Positions 1-8,646 of a stretch of 64,000 nt of DNA are shown here, piece by piece. The DNA is from Phormidesmis priestleyi Ana. GTDB taxonomy: Bacteria; Cyanobacteriota; Cyanobacteriia; Phormidesmidales; Phormidesmidaceae. The stretch lies in contig LJZR01000022.1 in assembly GCA_001314865.1 (NCBI GenBank), forward strand, positions 20,816-84,815, in the 5' to 3' direction. Numbering within the stretch: the stretch's first letter is position 1; each line of letters begins with the position of its first letter. The position numbers were made by a program, and so were the translations under genes. The notes beneath the pieces are model-generated. The model saw only the letters and a program-made list of their open reading frames with translations. It searched no databases and was not told the origin of the DNA.

Positions 1-2
1 GT

Positions 3-413
3 GAAAAAATATTAGAAGCAGTGATTGCACTTTCCCCCTTGCTGGGTCTGCTAGGCACCGTTGTGGGCCTAATTAACTCTTTAGGTTCCATTCAACTCAA
101 TGATTTAGGCGTCGGCGATGCCACGGCAGGCACTGCCCTGGGCATTGGTGAGGCGCTCATCAGTACGGCGGCAGGTCTAATTATCGCAATTGTGAGCTTG
201 GCCTTTTACCGGCTGTTCCAAGGGTTTGTATTTGGTCAGGCTAAAATGTTCCAGCTTGCAGGCAATGAGCTAGAGCTGTTGTACCGTCAGGCTTGGGCCT
301 ATACCGATGGCAAGCCTAGCTTGCTGAGCGAAAACCTCATTAATACCCCGCCTTCACCGATGGTCGATACACCTTTGCCGGAACCCGATATTAAGAAGCC
401 GAAAGTATTTTGA
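3..413 (+). CDS. exbB: MotA/TolQ/ExbB proton-channel family protein, 5' truncated by window edge
   Basis: The reading frame is open to the first bases of the window, so the true start lies upstream. About 136 C-terminal residues are visible. They include the family's TM2 ([17 protein letters not shown]) and TM3 ([20 protein letters not shown]), followed by a cytoplasmic tail. Such proteins form the inner-membrane proton channel that, with an ExbD/TolR partner, energises outer-membrane processes or gliding-type motors. The ExbD gene follows 78 bp downstream on the same strand, which supports a two-gene unit. No tonB is visible in the window, so the coupled partner is unknown. Confidence 0.9.
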   Translation, partial: EKILEAVIALSPLLGLLGTVVGLINSLGSIQLNDLGVGDATAGTALGIGEALISTAAGLIIAIVSLAFYRLFQGFVFGQAKMFQLAGNELELLYRQAWAYTDGKPSLLSENLINTPPSPMVDTPLPEPDIKKPKVF

Positions 414-491
414 TAGGTTCCGTGCGTACCCGCACCTTCTGAATGAGATGTTCTTAGCCTATGCAATCCTCTTTATTGTTCAGTTACCGCA

Positions 492-1142
492 ATGAAACTT
501 GACCTCGATAACCGTCCATCAGATGTGCAGATTGAAATTCTGCCGATGATCGATGTGATCTTCTGCATTTTGACTTTCTTTATTTTGGCGGCGGTGGGGC
601 TGACTCGGCAGCAGGCGATCGCCCTCGACTTACCGGCTGTTAACAACAGCGCACCGGTGGAAGGGAACAGTCGCGATCGCCTCTATGTAAGCGTAGACAG
701 CGCCGGACAAGTCTATGTAGACAAAAGCCCCGTACCGTTAGGGTTGCTCTACGATGTACTACAGCAGCACCAGCAAATTGCGCCCAACGGTACGATTGTG
801 CTGTATGCCTCTCGGAGCGCTCGCTACGAAGATGTCATTAAAGTATTAGATTTGCTGCGCTCAGTAGGGGGCGATCGCGTGGCCCTAGCCACCTTGCCCA
901 GTGACGCCTCACTCGACCCTACCCAGGAAGCGAAAACGTTAGAAGACGTTCTGCGAGAGCAGGGCGTTGAGCTGCCTGAAGGCCAAACTGCGCCACCCCT
1001 CGGCAGCCCCAACAGCGAAAGCGGCATTGGCATTGAGCCGATTCCTTCTGGCGGCCAGCTGACTTCTCCTAGCGGCCTACCGCCAATTTCGCCTGAGCCG
1101 ATTGCACCAGCTGCACCCTCTCCCGGTTCGAGTCAGCCATAG
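492..1142 (+). CDS. exbD: ExbD/TolR family biopolymer transport protein
   Basis: 216 aa. It has the ExbD/TolR layout: a short cytoplasmic N-terminus, one membrane segment at about residues 18-40 (LPMIDVIFCILTFFILAA) carrying the conserved proton-path aspartate in MIDVIF, then a periplasmic domain. The last 60 or so residues are rich in Pro, Ser and Gly (PPISPEPIAPAAPSPG), longer than in typical 140-residue ExbD, and look like a flexible periplasmic tail. It follows the ExbB-type gene and almost certainly forms the channel complex with it. The cargo is not shown by the context. Confidence 0.92.
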   Translation: MKLDLDNRPSDVQIEILPMIDVIFCILTFFILAAVGLTRQQAIALDLPAVNNSAPVEGNSRDRLYVSVDSAGQVYVDKSPVPLGLLYDVLQQHQQIAPNGTIVLYASRSARYEDVIKVLDLLRSVGGDRVALATLPSDASLDPTQEAKTLEDVLREQGVELPEGQTAPPLGSPNSESGIGIEPIPSGGQLTSPSGLPPISPEPIAPAAPSPGSSQP

Positions 1143-1230
1143 GCAAACCCGATTTACCGTCTTGAGCCCCGCAGCAAGATAAGATAGCAAGGTTGAAATA
1201 GAGGGTTAAGAGGCCCGCGATTTTTTTGCG

Positions 1231-1749
1231 ATGAAGCATACGCTATCTGTACTGGTTGAAGATGAAGCGGGCGTTTTAACCCGCATAGCGGGATTGTTTG
1301 CCCGACGCGGTTTTAACATTGAGAGTTTAGCCGTTGGCCCCGCCGAGCAACCCGGCATTTCGCGGATCACAATGGTGGTGCCTGGTGATGATGCCGTGAT
1401 TGAGCAGCTAACCAAGCAGCTTTTTAAGCTCATCAACGTCCTTAAAGTAGACGACATCACCGAAACGCCCAGCGTAGAGCGTGAGCTAATGCTGCTAAAG
1501 GTTAAAGCCAACGGTGCCAACCGGGCTGAGGTCGTTGGCCTAGCGCAAATCTTTAGAGCGCGCGTCGTCGATGTTTCTGAAGAGTCACTCACCCTAGAGG
1601 TTGTTGGTGACCCCGGCAAAATGGTTGCGATTGAGCAGGTGCTCAATCGCTTTGGTATTACTGAAATTGCCCGCACGGGTAAAATCGCCCTCACGAGAGA
1701 ATCTGGGGTTAACACAGAGTATCTAAAGTCTTTAGAAAGCCGAGTTTAA
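1231..1749 (+). CDS. ilvN: Acetolactate synthase small (regulatory) subunit
   Basis: 172 aa, the usual length for IlvN/IlvH. The N-terminal ACT domain (residues about 4-75) has the characteristic start [20 protein letters not shown] and the GFNIESL segment, with the C-terminal ACT-like half after about residue 85 (ELMLLKVKA). The protein binds valine and confers feedback inhibition on the anabolic acetolactate synthase large subunit in branched-chain amino-acid synthesis. The large subunit is not next to it. The ALS-like gene at 13.5-15.1 kb is better explained as a 2-oxoglutarate decarboxylase. The following tenA-like gene starts 2 bp after this stop codon. Confidence 0.95.
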   Translation: MKHTLSVLVEDEAGVLTRIAGLFARRGFNIESLAVGPAEQPGISRITMVVPGDDAVIEQLTKQLFKLINVLKVDDITETPSVERELMLLKVKANGANRAEVVGLAQIFRARVVDVSEESLTLEVVGDPGKMVAIEQVLNRFGITEIARTGKIALTRESGVNTEYLKSLESRV

Positions 1750-1751
1750 AA

Positions 1752-2381
1752 ATGCCAAAGGCTGCCTGTGCCGGATTTCTTCATGCTCATTCTGAAGCAT
1801 GGCAAAGTGCAACTGTTCATCCTTTTTTACAGCAGTGTCAGCAGGGTACGCTTGTGCCTGCGCAGTTCAATACCTGGTTGGTTCAGGACTATTTGTTTGT
1901 AATTGAGTTTACGCGGTTTGCCGGACGGCTGCTTGCGGCTGCTCCGGTAGCCCACTTTGACACCCTACTCGGCGGCCTAACCGTGATTAAGGACGAGTTG
2001 CAGTGGTTTGAGAGTAAGGCCCAAGAACGAGGCTTAGCCATGCCTGCGGCGATGCAGCCGACTTGTCAGGCTTACTGCCTCTTTATGCAGGGTCTCATGC
2101 GTGAATCTTATGCAGTGCAGGCTGTTGCCTTTTGGGCGATTGAGCGGGCCTACAATCAGGGTTGGCAGGGTCATAGCCCTATGCCTGAGCCCTACACAGA
2201 GTTTGGTGATCGGTGGGGTAATGAGCGTTTTACCGACTATGTTGGGGTGCTAGAGCAGCAGGCAAATAGCGCGTTAGCACTGGCGACTGATGCTGAGCTT
2301 GCACGGGCAGAAAAGGTGGTTTTAGAGGTGGCCCGACTGGAAAAAGACTTTTGGCAAATGGCGTTTGCAGCAGCGGATTAA
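1752..2381 (+). CDS. TenA/THI-4 family protein, TenA_E type
   Basis: 209 aa, all-helical TENA/THI-4 domain over the whole length (WLVQDYLFVIEFTRFAGRLL near the N-terminus). Classical TenA (thiaminase II) uses a catalytic Cys in the segment that here reads AVAFWAIERAYNQGW. This copy has no Cys there but has the WAIE motif typical of the TenA_E subgroup, linked to salvage of thiamin breakdown products. The start ATG is 2 bp after the ilvN stop, so translation is probably coupled. Both genes touch TPP biology (ALS is a TPP enzyme), but that link is inference. The older label 'transcriptional activator' is not supported by any DNA-binding motif. Confidence 0.85.
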   Translation: MPKAACAGFLHAHSEAWQSATVHPFLQQCQQGTLVPAQFNTWLVQDYLFVIEFTRFAGRLLAAAPVAHFDTLLGGLTVIKDELQWFESKAQERGLAMPAAMQPTCQAYCLFMQGLMRESYAVQAVAFWAIERAYNQGWQGHSPMPEPYTEFGDRWGNERFTDYVGVLEQQANSALALATDAELARAEKVVLEVARLEKDFWQMAFAAAD

Positions 2382-2420
2382 AGCATTTTGACTGCGCAAG
2401 CGTCCTACTGCGCAAAATCC

Positions 2421-3425
2421 TTACTGCACGAATCCCATTGCCGCTTTTACTTTTTGGAGGGTAGGGGTGGCCACTGCCTGCGCTTTCTCTTTGCCATTGG
2501 CGAGCACCTGCTGGAGGTAGGTGCGATCGCTCATTAGCTCATTGTATTTGGCCTGAATAGGCGCTAGTGCCGCCACTGTGGTCTCAGCGAGCAGCGGTTT
2601 AAACTGTCCCCAACCCATGTCTTGGCATTCAGCTGCCACTGCCGTTTTGCTTTGATTAGAGAGCAGCTGATAAAGCCCTAGCAAGTTGTTGCACTCTGGC
2701 CGCTGAGGATTGTCGAACTCCAAACCTCGCTCTGGATCGGTTTTAGCCCGCTTAATTTTTTTAGTAATGACCTCAGGTGGATCAATCAAATCAATCCGGC
2801 TTTGGTCAGATGGATCAGACTTTGACATTTTTTTAGTGCCATCAGTCAGGCTCATGACTCGCGCACCGGCCTCACGAATGAGTGCCTCAGGGATCTTAAG
2901 CACTGGATTTTCCTCACTGCCAAACTGAAAATTCAGCCTAGCGGCAATATCGCGCGTTAGCTCCAAATGCTGCTTTTGATCTTCGCCAACAGGCACCAGG
3001 TCTGGCTCATAGAGCAAAATATCAGCTGCTTGTAACACCGGATAGTCCATCAGTCCCATGCTGACATTTTCGCCTTGCTTCACGGCTTTTTCTTTAAACT
3101 GAATCATCCGCTCTAGCCAGCCTAGCGGCGTAATGCAATTAAAAATCCATGCCAGTTCGCTATGCTCAGGTAGCTGAGACTGCACAAAAATAGTGGAGTT
3201 GTCGGGATCAATGCCACAGGCAATGTAGGTCGCGGCTATTTTGAGCGTGTTTTCGGCCAGCAGCTTAGGATCGTGAGGCACTGTAATGGCATGCAAATCG
3301 GCCATAAACAAAAAGCAGTCGTGGCTCTCTTGCAGCTCTACCCAGTTGCGAATCGCACCCAAATAATTGCCCAAGTGCATGTTGCCGGTTGTTTGGATGC
3401 CTGAAAGAATGCGGGGCTGAGCCAT
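2421..3425 (-). CDS. trpS: Tryptophanyl-tRNA synthetase
   Basis: 334 aa, normal for bacterial TrpRS. It charges tRNA-Trp in the cytoplasm. The class I signatures are intact: an HIGH-equivalent in GNMHLGNYLGA near residue 17 and KMSKS in KKMSKSDPSDQ at about residue 198. The start MAQPRILSG is the standard bacterial one. Convergent with the TenA gene, 39 bp apart. Its start region faces a small array of ctaattgacta repeats at 3494-3532. Confidence 0.97.
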   Translation of the reverse strand: MAQPRILSGIQTTGNMHLGNYLGAIRNWVELQESHDCFLFMADLHAITVPHDPKLLAENTLKIAATYIACGIDPDNSTIFVQSQLPEHSELAWIFNCITPLGWLERMIQFKEKAVKQGENVSMGLMDYPVLQAADILLYEPDLVPVGEDQKQHLELTRDIAARLNFQFGSEENPVLKIPEALIREAGARVMSLTDGTKKMSKSDPSDQSRIDLIDPPEVITKKIKRAKTDPERGLEFDNPQRPECNNLLGLYQLLSNQSKTAVAAECQDMGWGQFKPLLAETTVAALAPIQAKYNELMSDRTYLQQVLANGKEKAQAVATPTLQKVKAAMGFVQ

Positions 3426-3493
3426 GAGGAATGATTGTCACAATTACTTTGCGACATTTTACCGCGTGCGCTACCTATCTTGCTGCCTCTCGT

Positions 3494-3532
3494 CTAATTG
3501 ACTACTAATTGACTAACTACTAATTGACTATT
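3494..3532. repeat. Short tandem repeat (ctaattgacta, 3 copies) between trpS and the lipoprotein gene
   Basis: An 11-bp unit appears twice head-to-tail and a third time after a 4-base insertion. It lies in the 130-bp gap between the trpS start and the end of the lipoprotein gene. It is one of many such arrays in gaps of this window. Confidence 0.7.
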
Positions 3533-3555
3533 GGTCTGACTGAATCTTGGCAGTC

Positions 3556-4107
3556 TTACTGAATCTCGGCAGTCAGCACTGAGGCATCTTGGGGGCCTAG
3601 CGTCAGCGCTAGCGGTCTATCTGCTTCAAAGGCTTTAACGGCCTGACGATAGACGTCATTGTTGGTCGGGAGCGTTTTGGCTTCACCACTTTGATTAAAG
3701 GTGATGTTGTAGTCTACTTTTTTAATGACTTCGGGCGATCGCGGAATCTCAGCTCTTTTGCGCCGATCTTCAATATCATCAACCGTTGGTTCTGGCGGCA
3801 GCACCGGCCACCACAGCCCTTTGCTATCTGGGCCAGAACCTGCCGCCTCAGGCCGAATGCCATTGACATTGACCACGGTAGTAGATTCAAACTGCTCTAG
3901 GCGTCGATCATTGGGTCGATCCTGGTTGGCGTTTCTAGGGTTGTACTCTACCTGCCAAACATAGGTTGTGGCAGCGGTCGCTTCAAAGTCGGCGGTTGCT
4001 TCAAAGGCGTTGGTGCTGACCTGATTGCAGCTCACAACGGAGGCTAGCAAGGCGCAAGCAATCGGTAGGGTCGGGGCAAACCAAGCGGGCCGATGAGAAC
4101 GATTCAT
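3556..4107 (-). CDS. Hypothetical lipoprotein
   Basis: 183 aa from the ATG at 4107 (MNRSHRP). The frame is open 16 codons further upstream, but that extension reads MYFCIKQYKY and would precede a normal signal peptide. The N-terminus is a lipoprotein signal: basic start, hydrophobic stretch TLPIACALLASVVSC with a lipobox-like VVSC at about residue 28, so the mature protein should be lipid-anchored. The rest is soluble with proline-rich segments and no motif that I recognise. Two asparagine/proline-rich stretches (PRNANQDRPNDRR) suggest a flexible linker. Function unknown. Confidence 0.75.
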   Translation of the reverse strand: MNRSHRPAWFAPTLPIACALLASVVSCNQVSTNAFEATADFEATAATTYVWQVEYNPRNANQDRPNDRRLEQFESTTVVNVNGIRPEAAGSGPDSKGLWWPVLPPEPTVDDIEDRRKRAEIPRSPEVIKKVDYNITFNQSGEAKTLPTNNDVYRQAVKAFEADRPLALTLGPQDASVLTAEIQ

Positions 4108-4273
4108 TTTTGGGCTGAACATTCTATATTTGTATTGCTTTATACAAAAATACACTCTGCGCCCCTAGCTTAGCGCTATGTGCCATAAAGCAAATATATT
4201 TTATACCTAATATTTTGAAAATACTGGGAGTCTTATCAAAATACTTGGATTTTGAAAAATACTTGAAAGATAT

Positions 4274-5209
4274 CTAAGATGCAAGATATTCAAGAGAGGC
4301 AAAGTATTCAAGCACTTCTCTGACCACACCGCTTTTGCCATGACAGTGAACTCTGATGACCTCGCCGGTGAGTACTTGAGTATCTTTTAGCTGCTTTACG
4401 CAGTTAGATACGGAGTGGTCAACATAGCTCGTAATGGTGACCACTAGGTCGCAGTTGCTAATTTTGTCTCTAATTTGGTGTCGGCTGTTACTTTCTCGGC
4501 TGTGAGGCGGTACGTGAATGCAGCGCTTAAGGCCATACTTTTTAAGTTCTTCAGCAACTTCGCGATGCGTGGTTTCATGCCCGCCCACGAGCGCTAGCGA
4601 TACATTCGATAAATCAATCGTGATCTCGGCGGCAGTGTCTTCATTGCTGTTTCCAGTCCTGTCTCCCTTGCTGTTTCCATTGCTGTTTCCATTGCTAAAG
4701 ATATCGCCAAGGTTATCAGAGCTGTTTGAAAAGTCGGCTTGATTGCCGAGTAGTCTTTTACTGGCTTCATCTAAGCTGGCGGTATCAGCATCGTAGGCTG
4801 GGTCGTTGTACGCACGAATTTCTAGCTTGTGCTCTAACACGGCGATTCTGCCTTGAAGGGCGGCATTTTCGCTTTCCAGCTTTTGAATATGCGATCGCAT
4901 TTTGCTGGTCTCAGTGTCTAAATCTTTATTTTCTTTGTCGGCGTAGTTAAAAAGGATGTTTAACTCATTGCAATCGCGCTGTAGCAGACTGCGATCGCGC
5001 TGCAATTTTTCATGCTTTTTTTGCAGCTGCGTTATTTTGTGCTGAAGCGTATCATGCTCCTGCTGAAGTGTTCCACAGTTTTCCTGAAGACGGTCGTAGG
5101 CCACTTGCAGCCTCATTAGCTGCTGAGCTAACTGTTGCTTTTGATACCGATCTTTTCCGGTCGCACCCTGCAAAAAGAGCTGAATCGGTTGAATTAAAGA
5201 TTTAAACAT
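4274..5209 (-). CDS. Coiled-coil protein with C-terminal DUF2325 domain
   Basis: 311 aa. Residues about 20-125 form a long heptad-rich coiled coil dominated by Q, E, L and K. A low-complexity Asn/Gly/Ser linker (SNGNSNGNSKG) follows at about 165-185. The last 105 residues match DUF2325: ALVGGHETTHREVAEELKK, then a HSRES.SRHQIRDKI segment and DLVVTITSYVDHS, a Rossmann-like fold with conserved Cys/His. The domain's biochemical role is unknown; in other bacteria it is often fused to coiled coils. The gene is alone, with 200 bp of AT-rich sequence upstream. Confidence 0.8.
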   Translation of the reverse strand: MFKSLIQPIQLFLQGATGKDRYQKQQLAQQLMRLQVAYDRLQENCGTLQQEHDTLQHKITQLQKKHEKLQRDRSLLQRDCNELNILFNYADKENKDLDTETSKMRSHIQKLESENAALQGRIAVLEHKLEIRAYNDPAYDADTASLDEASKRLLGNQADFSNSSDNLGDIFSNGNSNGNSKGDRTGNSNEDTAAEITIDLSNVSLALVGGHETTHREVAEELKKYGLKRCIHVPPHSRESNSRHQIRDKISNCDLVVTITSYVDHSVSNCVKQLKDTQVLTGEVIRVHCHGKSGVVREVLEYFASLEYLAS

Positions 5210-5410
5210 GGGCCCCGATGATTGGTTAGATCACTTGATAGGTCACGTACTTAAGTCACTTATATTAATAGGTTACTTATGATTTATTTTGATGGTTATT
5301 TTTTGGCCAACAATATTTGATAGCCCTGACAGCTAATAACCATTAAATCTAACATAGCGGCTTTAATCAAAAACTGGCCACCTTTCCCCCTTTTCTATTG
5401 TTTCTCTTGA

Positions 5411-6400
5411 TTACGTTAGGTTGTCTTTTATGAATGCGTGAATAATATCCTCAAAGCTGCGATCGCGTGTGAATCCGAGAGCGATCGCGCGATTCACCTC
5501 GAACTGGCTAGGCCAGCTAGCAACAATCCGAGAAATACTCTCCTCTGGCTCATATTGAATAAAATCAGCAGTAGATTGCCCTGAAACTCGTACCAGAGAC
5601 TCAACCATTGCTTGCACGGTAAGGGTTAGCCCAGGCAGATTAATCGTGCGGTTAGCCTCAAAATTGTAGTTGCTCAGGCTGAGCGCATGCACTAAGTTGG
5701 CCGTCACCGTTTCAGGACTCGCTAACCACAGCGGCAGCCGGGTATCGACCGGGCAAATCGCCGCCTGCCCGTTCAAGGGTTCTCGAATAATACTGCTGGC
5801 AAAAGAAGACGCCGCTGCGTTTGGCTTGCCAGGCCGTACGACCACAGTTGGCAAGCGCAGCACTACTCCATTGATAAATCCTTTGCGAGTATAGTCGTTG
5901 ACCCATAGCTCTGCGATCGCCTTTTGCGTGCCGTAAGATGACTGCGGCGTTACCGCTGTTTTATCGGTAATTACATCAGGCAGTTCACCGCCAAATACCG
6001 CCAAAGAACTCGCAAAAATAAGCTGAGCGCCTGTCGCCTGATGACGAATCGCCTCTAACAAGTTGCGCGTACCATCGGCATTGACCGCCACCCCGAGATC
6101 AAACTTGGCCTCAGCCTGAGAGCTGACCACGGCGGCCAGGTGATACACCGCTGTGATATCCGGCGTAATCAGTGCCTTAACCGCTTTGGCATTGGTAAGG
6201 TCTACCTGCCTGCTGACAATCGTTGCTTGATCGGTTGCTTGATTGGCTGCTTGATTGGCTGCTTGATCGGCGGTGTTCTGAAAATTAGGCAGCGTCATTA
6301 CATCCGCTAGGGTCAGTCGTTTGACCTGGGGATGGTGCAACAACTGCCTCGCTAACCGCTGACCTAAAAAGCCTGCCCCACCCGTAATTAAAATATGCAC
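5411..6400 (-). CDS. NAD-dependent epimerase/dehydrogenase, extended SDR (DenD-like)
   Basis: 329 aa. The N-terminus MHILITGGAGFLGQRLA carries the GxxGxxG dinucleotide-binding motif of extended SDRs. The catalytic Tyr-Lys pair is in SSYGTQKAIAELW at about residue 157. Overall sequence resembles D-erythronate dehydrogenase (DenD)-type epimerases, but substrate specificity cannot be read from this and no sugar-acid catabolic genes are adjacent. An in-frame 12-bp tandem repeat at 6222-6270 inserts a QAANQAANQATDQAT stretch around residue 50, in a surface loop after the first beta-alpha unit. That is a local repeat expansion not expected in the fold core. Confidence 0.85.
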   Translation of the reverse strand: MHILITGGAGFLGQRLARQLLHHPQVKRLTLADVMTLPNFQNTADQAANQAANQATDQATIVSRQVDLTNAKAVKALITPDITAVYHLAAVVSSQAEAKFDLGVAVNADGTRNLLEAIRHQATGAQLIFASSLAVFGGELPDVITDKTAVTPQSSYGTQKAIAELWVNDYTRKGFINGVVLRLPTVVVRPGKPNAAASSFASSIIREPLNGQAAICPVDTRLPLWLASPETVTANLVHALSLSNYNFEANRTINLPGLTLTVQAMVESLVRVSGQSTADFIQYEPEESISRIVASWPSQFEVNRAIALGFTRDRSFEDIIHAFIKDNLT

Positions 6401-6703
6401 TGAATCTTCCTGATAAATAGGGCTACGAGATAAATAAATCTATTTTTCCATATTTACTCAAAGCAATCCTTTTTCGAGATGATTCAATTGGGCAGGACTC
6501 GTTCAATGGAGTCTGTTGTTTTTTCAGAATAAGAAAATAATCTGTTTTTGAGAATTCTTTATTTGATCTTTTTTGAGCTTCTTTGAGCTTCTTTGAGCTG
6601 AGGTTCGTTGAATACATGAATACGCCATGATTATAAAGTGACGGCAACGATTACACTATTCGCTAGACTCCATCCTCGATGTTTTGCGTGTTATAACCGG
6701 CCT
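6401..6703. other. AT-rich intergenic region between divergent genes
   Basis: About 300 bp separating the SDR gene (minus) and the 6704 gene (plus). It contains a small tandem repeat tttgagcttc (3 copies, around 6571-6600). A 74-codon minus-strand frame at 6423-6647 has no recognisable motif and an ordinary AT-rich composition, so I did not call it. The upstream promoters of both genes should lie here, but no clear -35/-10 pair stands out. Confidence 0.5.
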
Positions 6704-7771
6704 ATGACTTTTCCCTTTGATGCTGCCGCGACTCAAAAGCGCGTTGATAAGTTTTGGCAACTGCCCGCTAGCTTTGGTATGGAGCGTAATGCCTATCACA
6801 ATTATTTGAATGAGATTGTGAGCGATCGCTATGCGCTGATCAACGGCCTGCATATTTTGAGAGACGAGCTTCAACTGGCTGCTCAAAGCCCTACTGCCGT
6901 AAAGGCTTGTGGGGCAGACCTGAGCTTGCCAAGTGTCGTAACGACTTTGGCTTATACAAACTGTGGCGATCGCATTCATCAGGGTGAAGCCACCAAGCGC
7001 TACCGAGACGTGGTTGCCTCTCGCTTTGCGACCCTCTCTGAAATTGGTGAACTGAAGCTAGAAGCCTTTTTCCCAGCAGGTGGCGGCACCGACAACGGCG
7101 CTACACTCGCCCATGTGACCGTCGCCCACGAGCTAGACGAAAACCTTAAGAAGATGCTCTACTCAGGCAATTCACAGTCTATTTCGCTAGTGGCGATTGA
7201 CCTTAAAACTCACGTAGGCCGACTGCGAGAAGGCGGGAAGCATGTTGTATATGGTAAAACCCGCGAAGCGCCCTGGCGTGAACCTCGGGCAGCCTGCGGA
7301 GCGATAGTGGGTGCGCTCACTAGCTATCATCCCAACAATCTTATTCACCGTCGAATTCGCGATGACCTAGGAGAACAAAACTTTCAATACCTTTCGGGCA
7401 GTCAAATTCTGAGCGATGAGGGAGTTGACATTACTATGGCAGTAGCCGCCGTCATCGTCGCGCTTCGCGGCATTCGTAATACGGCATTAGCACTTTCTCA
7501 GGAGCTAGACGAACGTGGGGTCGCCCACCTGACTGCAAGCACAACTGTTAACCGACCCTCTCGGGACGATTTGGTAATTTATTTAGCCCGTGCAACGGTG
7601 TTTAACGGCAAAGTCCGGATTCAAGGCTTGGGCACTCATGCCGAAAAGTATGGTGGCCAGTTGGGAGAACATGCCGGAGAAAAACGCCTACAGCTGCGCT
7701 ATGCAGATTGGGACAACGAGAATCTGCCCATAGAGGAAATTGTCTATCATGTTCGGGCCTCTGGCATGTAG
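6704..7771 (+). CDS. Conserved-looking protein of unknown function
   Basis: 355 aa from the ATG at 6704 (MTFPFDAAATQKRVDKFW). An in-frame upstream extension of 22 codons starts at 6638 and reads like untranslated sequence. I do not recognise the family. The protein is soluble with no signal peptide or membrane segment. Features that look conserved are a FFPAGGGTDNGATLAHVTVAHELDEN-type segment split by a GGGTDNG turn at about residues 128-134, a SYHPNNLIHRR motif at about 210, and an RPSRDDLVIYLARATVF segment near 290. The 3' end overlaps the convergent fur gene by 25 bp, so the two transcripts are complementary at their ends. Confidence 0.7.
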   Translation: MTFPFDAAATQKRVDKFWQLPASFGMERNAYHNYLNEIVSDRYALINGLHILRDELQLAAQSPTAVKACGADLSLPSVVTTLAYTNCGDRIHQGEATKRYRDVVASRFATLSEIGELKLEAFFPAGGGTDNGATLAHVTVAHELDENLKKMLYSGNSQSISLVAIDLKTHVGRLREGGKHVVYGKTREAPWREPRAACGAIVGALTSYHPNNLIHRRIRDDLGEQNFQYLSGSQILSDEGVDITMAVAAVIVALRGIRNTALALSQELDERGVAHLTASTTVNRPSRDDLVIYLARATVFNGKVRIQGLGTHAEKYGGQLGEHAGEKRLQLRYADWDNENLPIEEIVYHVRASGM

Positions 7772-8199
7772 CACTTAGAACAAATTCCATACAGAGTTAG
7801 CTGACAGTCTAAAACCTGGTAACCAGATGTTTCGGCGGTTTTTTTGCCGATTTCAGAGATAGAAGACTCAGAAAATTCCAGCGTTTGATTGCAATGTACG
7901 CACACCAGATGGTGGTGATCAAGCATAGGACGATTGAGTTCGTAGTGTTTGTGTCCTTCGGCTAGTTCTAGCTCTCTTAGCAGTCCCATATAAACCATTA
8001 GGTGAAGTGTCCTATAAACCGTAGATAAGCTGATATGCTCGCCATCTTCCTCCAATGCCTGATGGAGGTTTTCTGCACTTAAATGCTCGCCTTGAGTGAG
8101 CGCCATAAATATCCTTAAAACCTTCTGACGCTGCGGAGTCGAGCGGAATCCTCTGGCGTTTAGCTCATGTTTAAGGGCCGTATCGGACAGAAAGGTCAC
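7747..8199 (-). CDS. fur: Fur-family metalloregulator (Fur/PerR type)
   Basis: 150 aa. Winged-helix DNA-binding domain at residues about 10-82 with the typical recognition segment HISLSTVYRTLHLM. The dimerisation domain contains HHH at 95-97 and two CxxC zinc motifs (C100/C103 and C140/C143). A DNA-binding repressor using Fe(II) (Fur) or a peroxide-sensing metal (PerR); the sequence alone does not separate the two. The neighbourhood (a [2Fe-2S] protein and dps, with Fur-box-like palindromes) favours iron or peroxide control. A palindrome ATTCT-5-AGAAT at 8229-8243, 30 bp upstream of the start, may serve autoregulation. Overlaps the convergent 6704 gene by 25 bp. Confidence 0.92.
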   Translation of the reverse strand: MTFLSDTALKHELNARGFRSTPQRQKVLRIFMALTQGEHLSAENLHQALEEDGEHISLSTVYRTLHLMVYMGLLRELELAEGHKHYELNRPMLDHHHLVCVHCNQTLEFSESSISEIGKKTAETSGYQVLDCQLTLYGICSKCYMPEART

Positions 8200-8218
8200 A
8201 ACCTTATTTCCTTTTCAA

Positions 8219-8243
8219 GTTAGTAATCATTCTTATTTAGAAT
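8219..8243 (-). promoter_or_regulatory. Possible Fur autoregulatory site upstream of fur
   Basis: Perfect arms ATTCT (8229-8233) and AGAAT (8239-8243) with a 5-base spacer. The half-site ATTCTTATT matches the Fur half-site ATTCTCATT at 8 of 9 bases, but the other half is weak, so the call is tentative. Confidence 0.35.
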
Positions 8244-8608
8244 CCTTGAAAAAGTCAAGCTATTCATGAAAATAAGGTTCTGAAGTAGTATGTTTTCCTT
8301 TCAGTTAAAGCATTTCAGCCTTTATGGAGTACAGGTCAACTGATCTAAGCTTATAGGAATATATTTTAATAGCGGATTTAAAGCGGCTCTTGCTAAGGAC
8401 ACCGCGTAAAAAATACCTGCTTACAGTTCGGCATGGTGTCGCAGGGGGCATTTAATGAAAATATATGTCAATTGATTTTATTCCGAGCTTTCCCAAACAG
8501 TGTCGATTGGCGTTGTTTTGTGGGTGCTAATTTTGCCTAAGTTCTGAAACATAAGCATTTCAGCATTGATTTTGTAAGATGTTCGCAGTAATATTGGTGG
8601 GAGCCTTT

Positions 8609-8642
8609 CCCGATTAAGGATGGTGCCCGATTAAGGATGGTG
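8609..8642 (+). repeat. 17-bp perfect tandem duplication carrying a Shine-Dalgarno sequence
   Basis: The unit cccgattaaggatggtg occurs twice with no gap. Each copy contains AAGGA. The second copy's AAGGA (8633-8637) sits 9 bases from the ATG at 8647, so it decides that start. The first copy leaves a spare ribosome-binding site 17 bases upstream. Confidence 0.9.
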
Positions 8643-8646
8643 TTTA

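Larger units (their letters stand above)
8200..8646. other. Intergenic region between fur and the 8647 gene
   Basis: 447 bp between divergent genes. It is AT-rich with the possible Fur site near its left end and a 17-bp tandem duplication at its right end. No ORF or structured RNA is evident in the middle. The rightmost 38 bp hold the ribosome-binding site of the 8647 gene. Confidence 0.5.

Noticed and set aside
6423..6647. 74-codon minus-strand frame between the SDR and unknown genes
   Set aside because: No motif, weak start context and repeat-derived composition; it fills a divergent promoter region.
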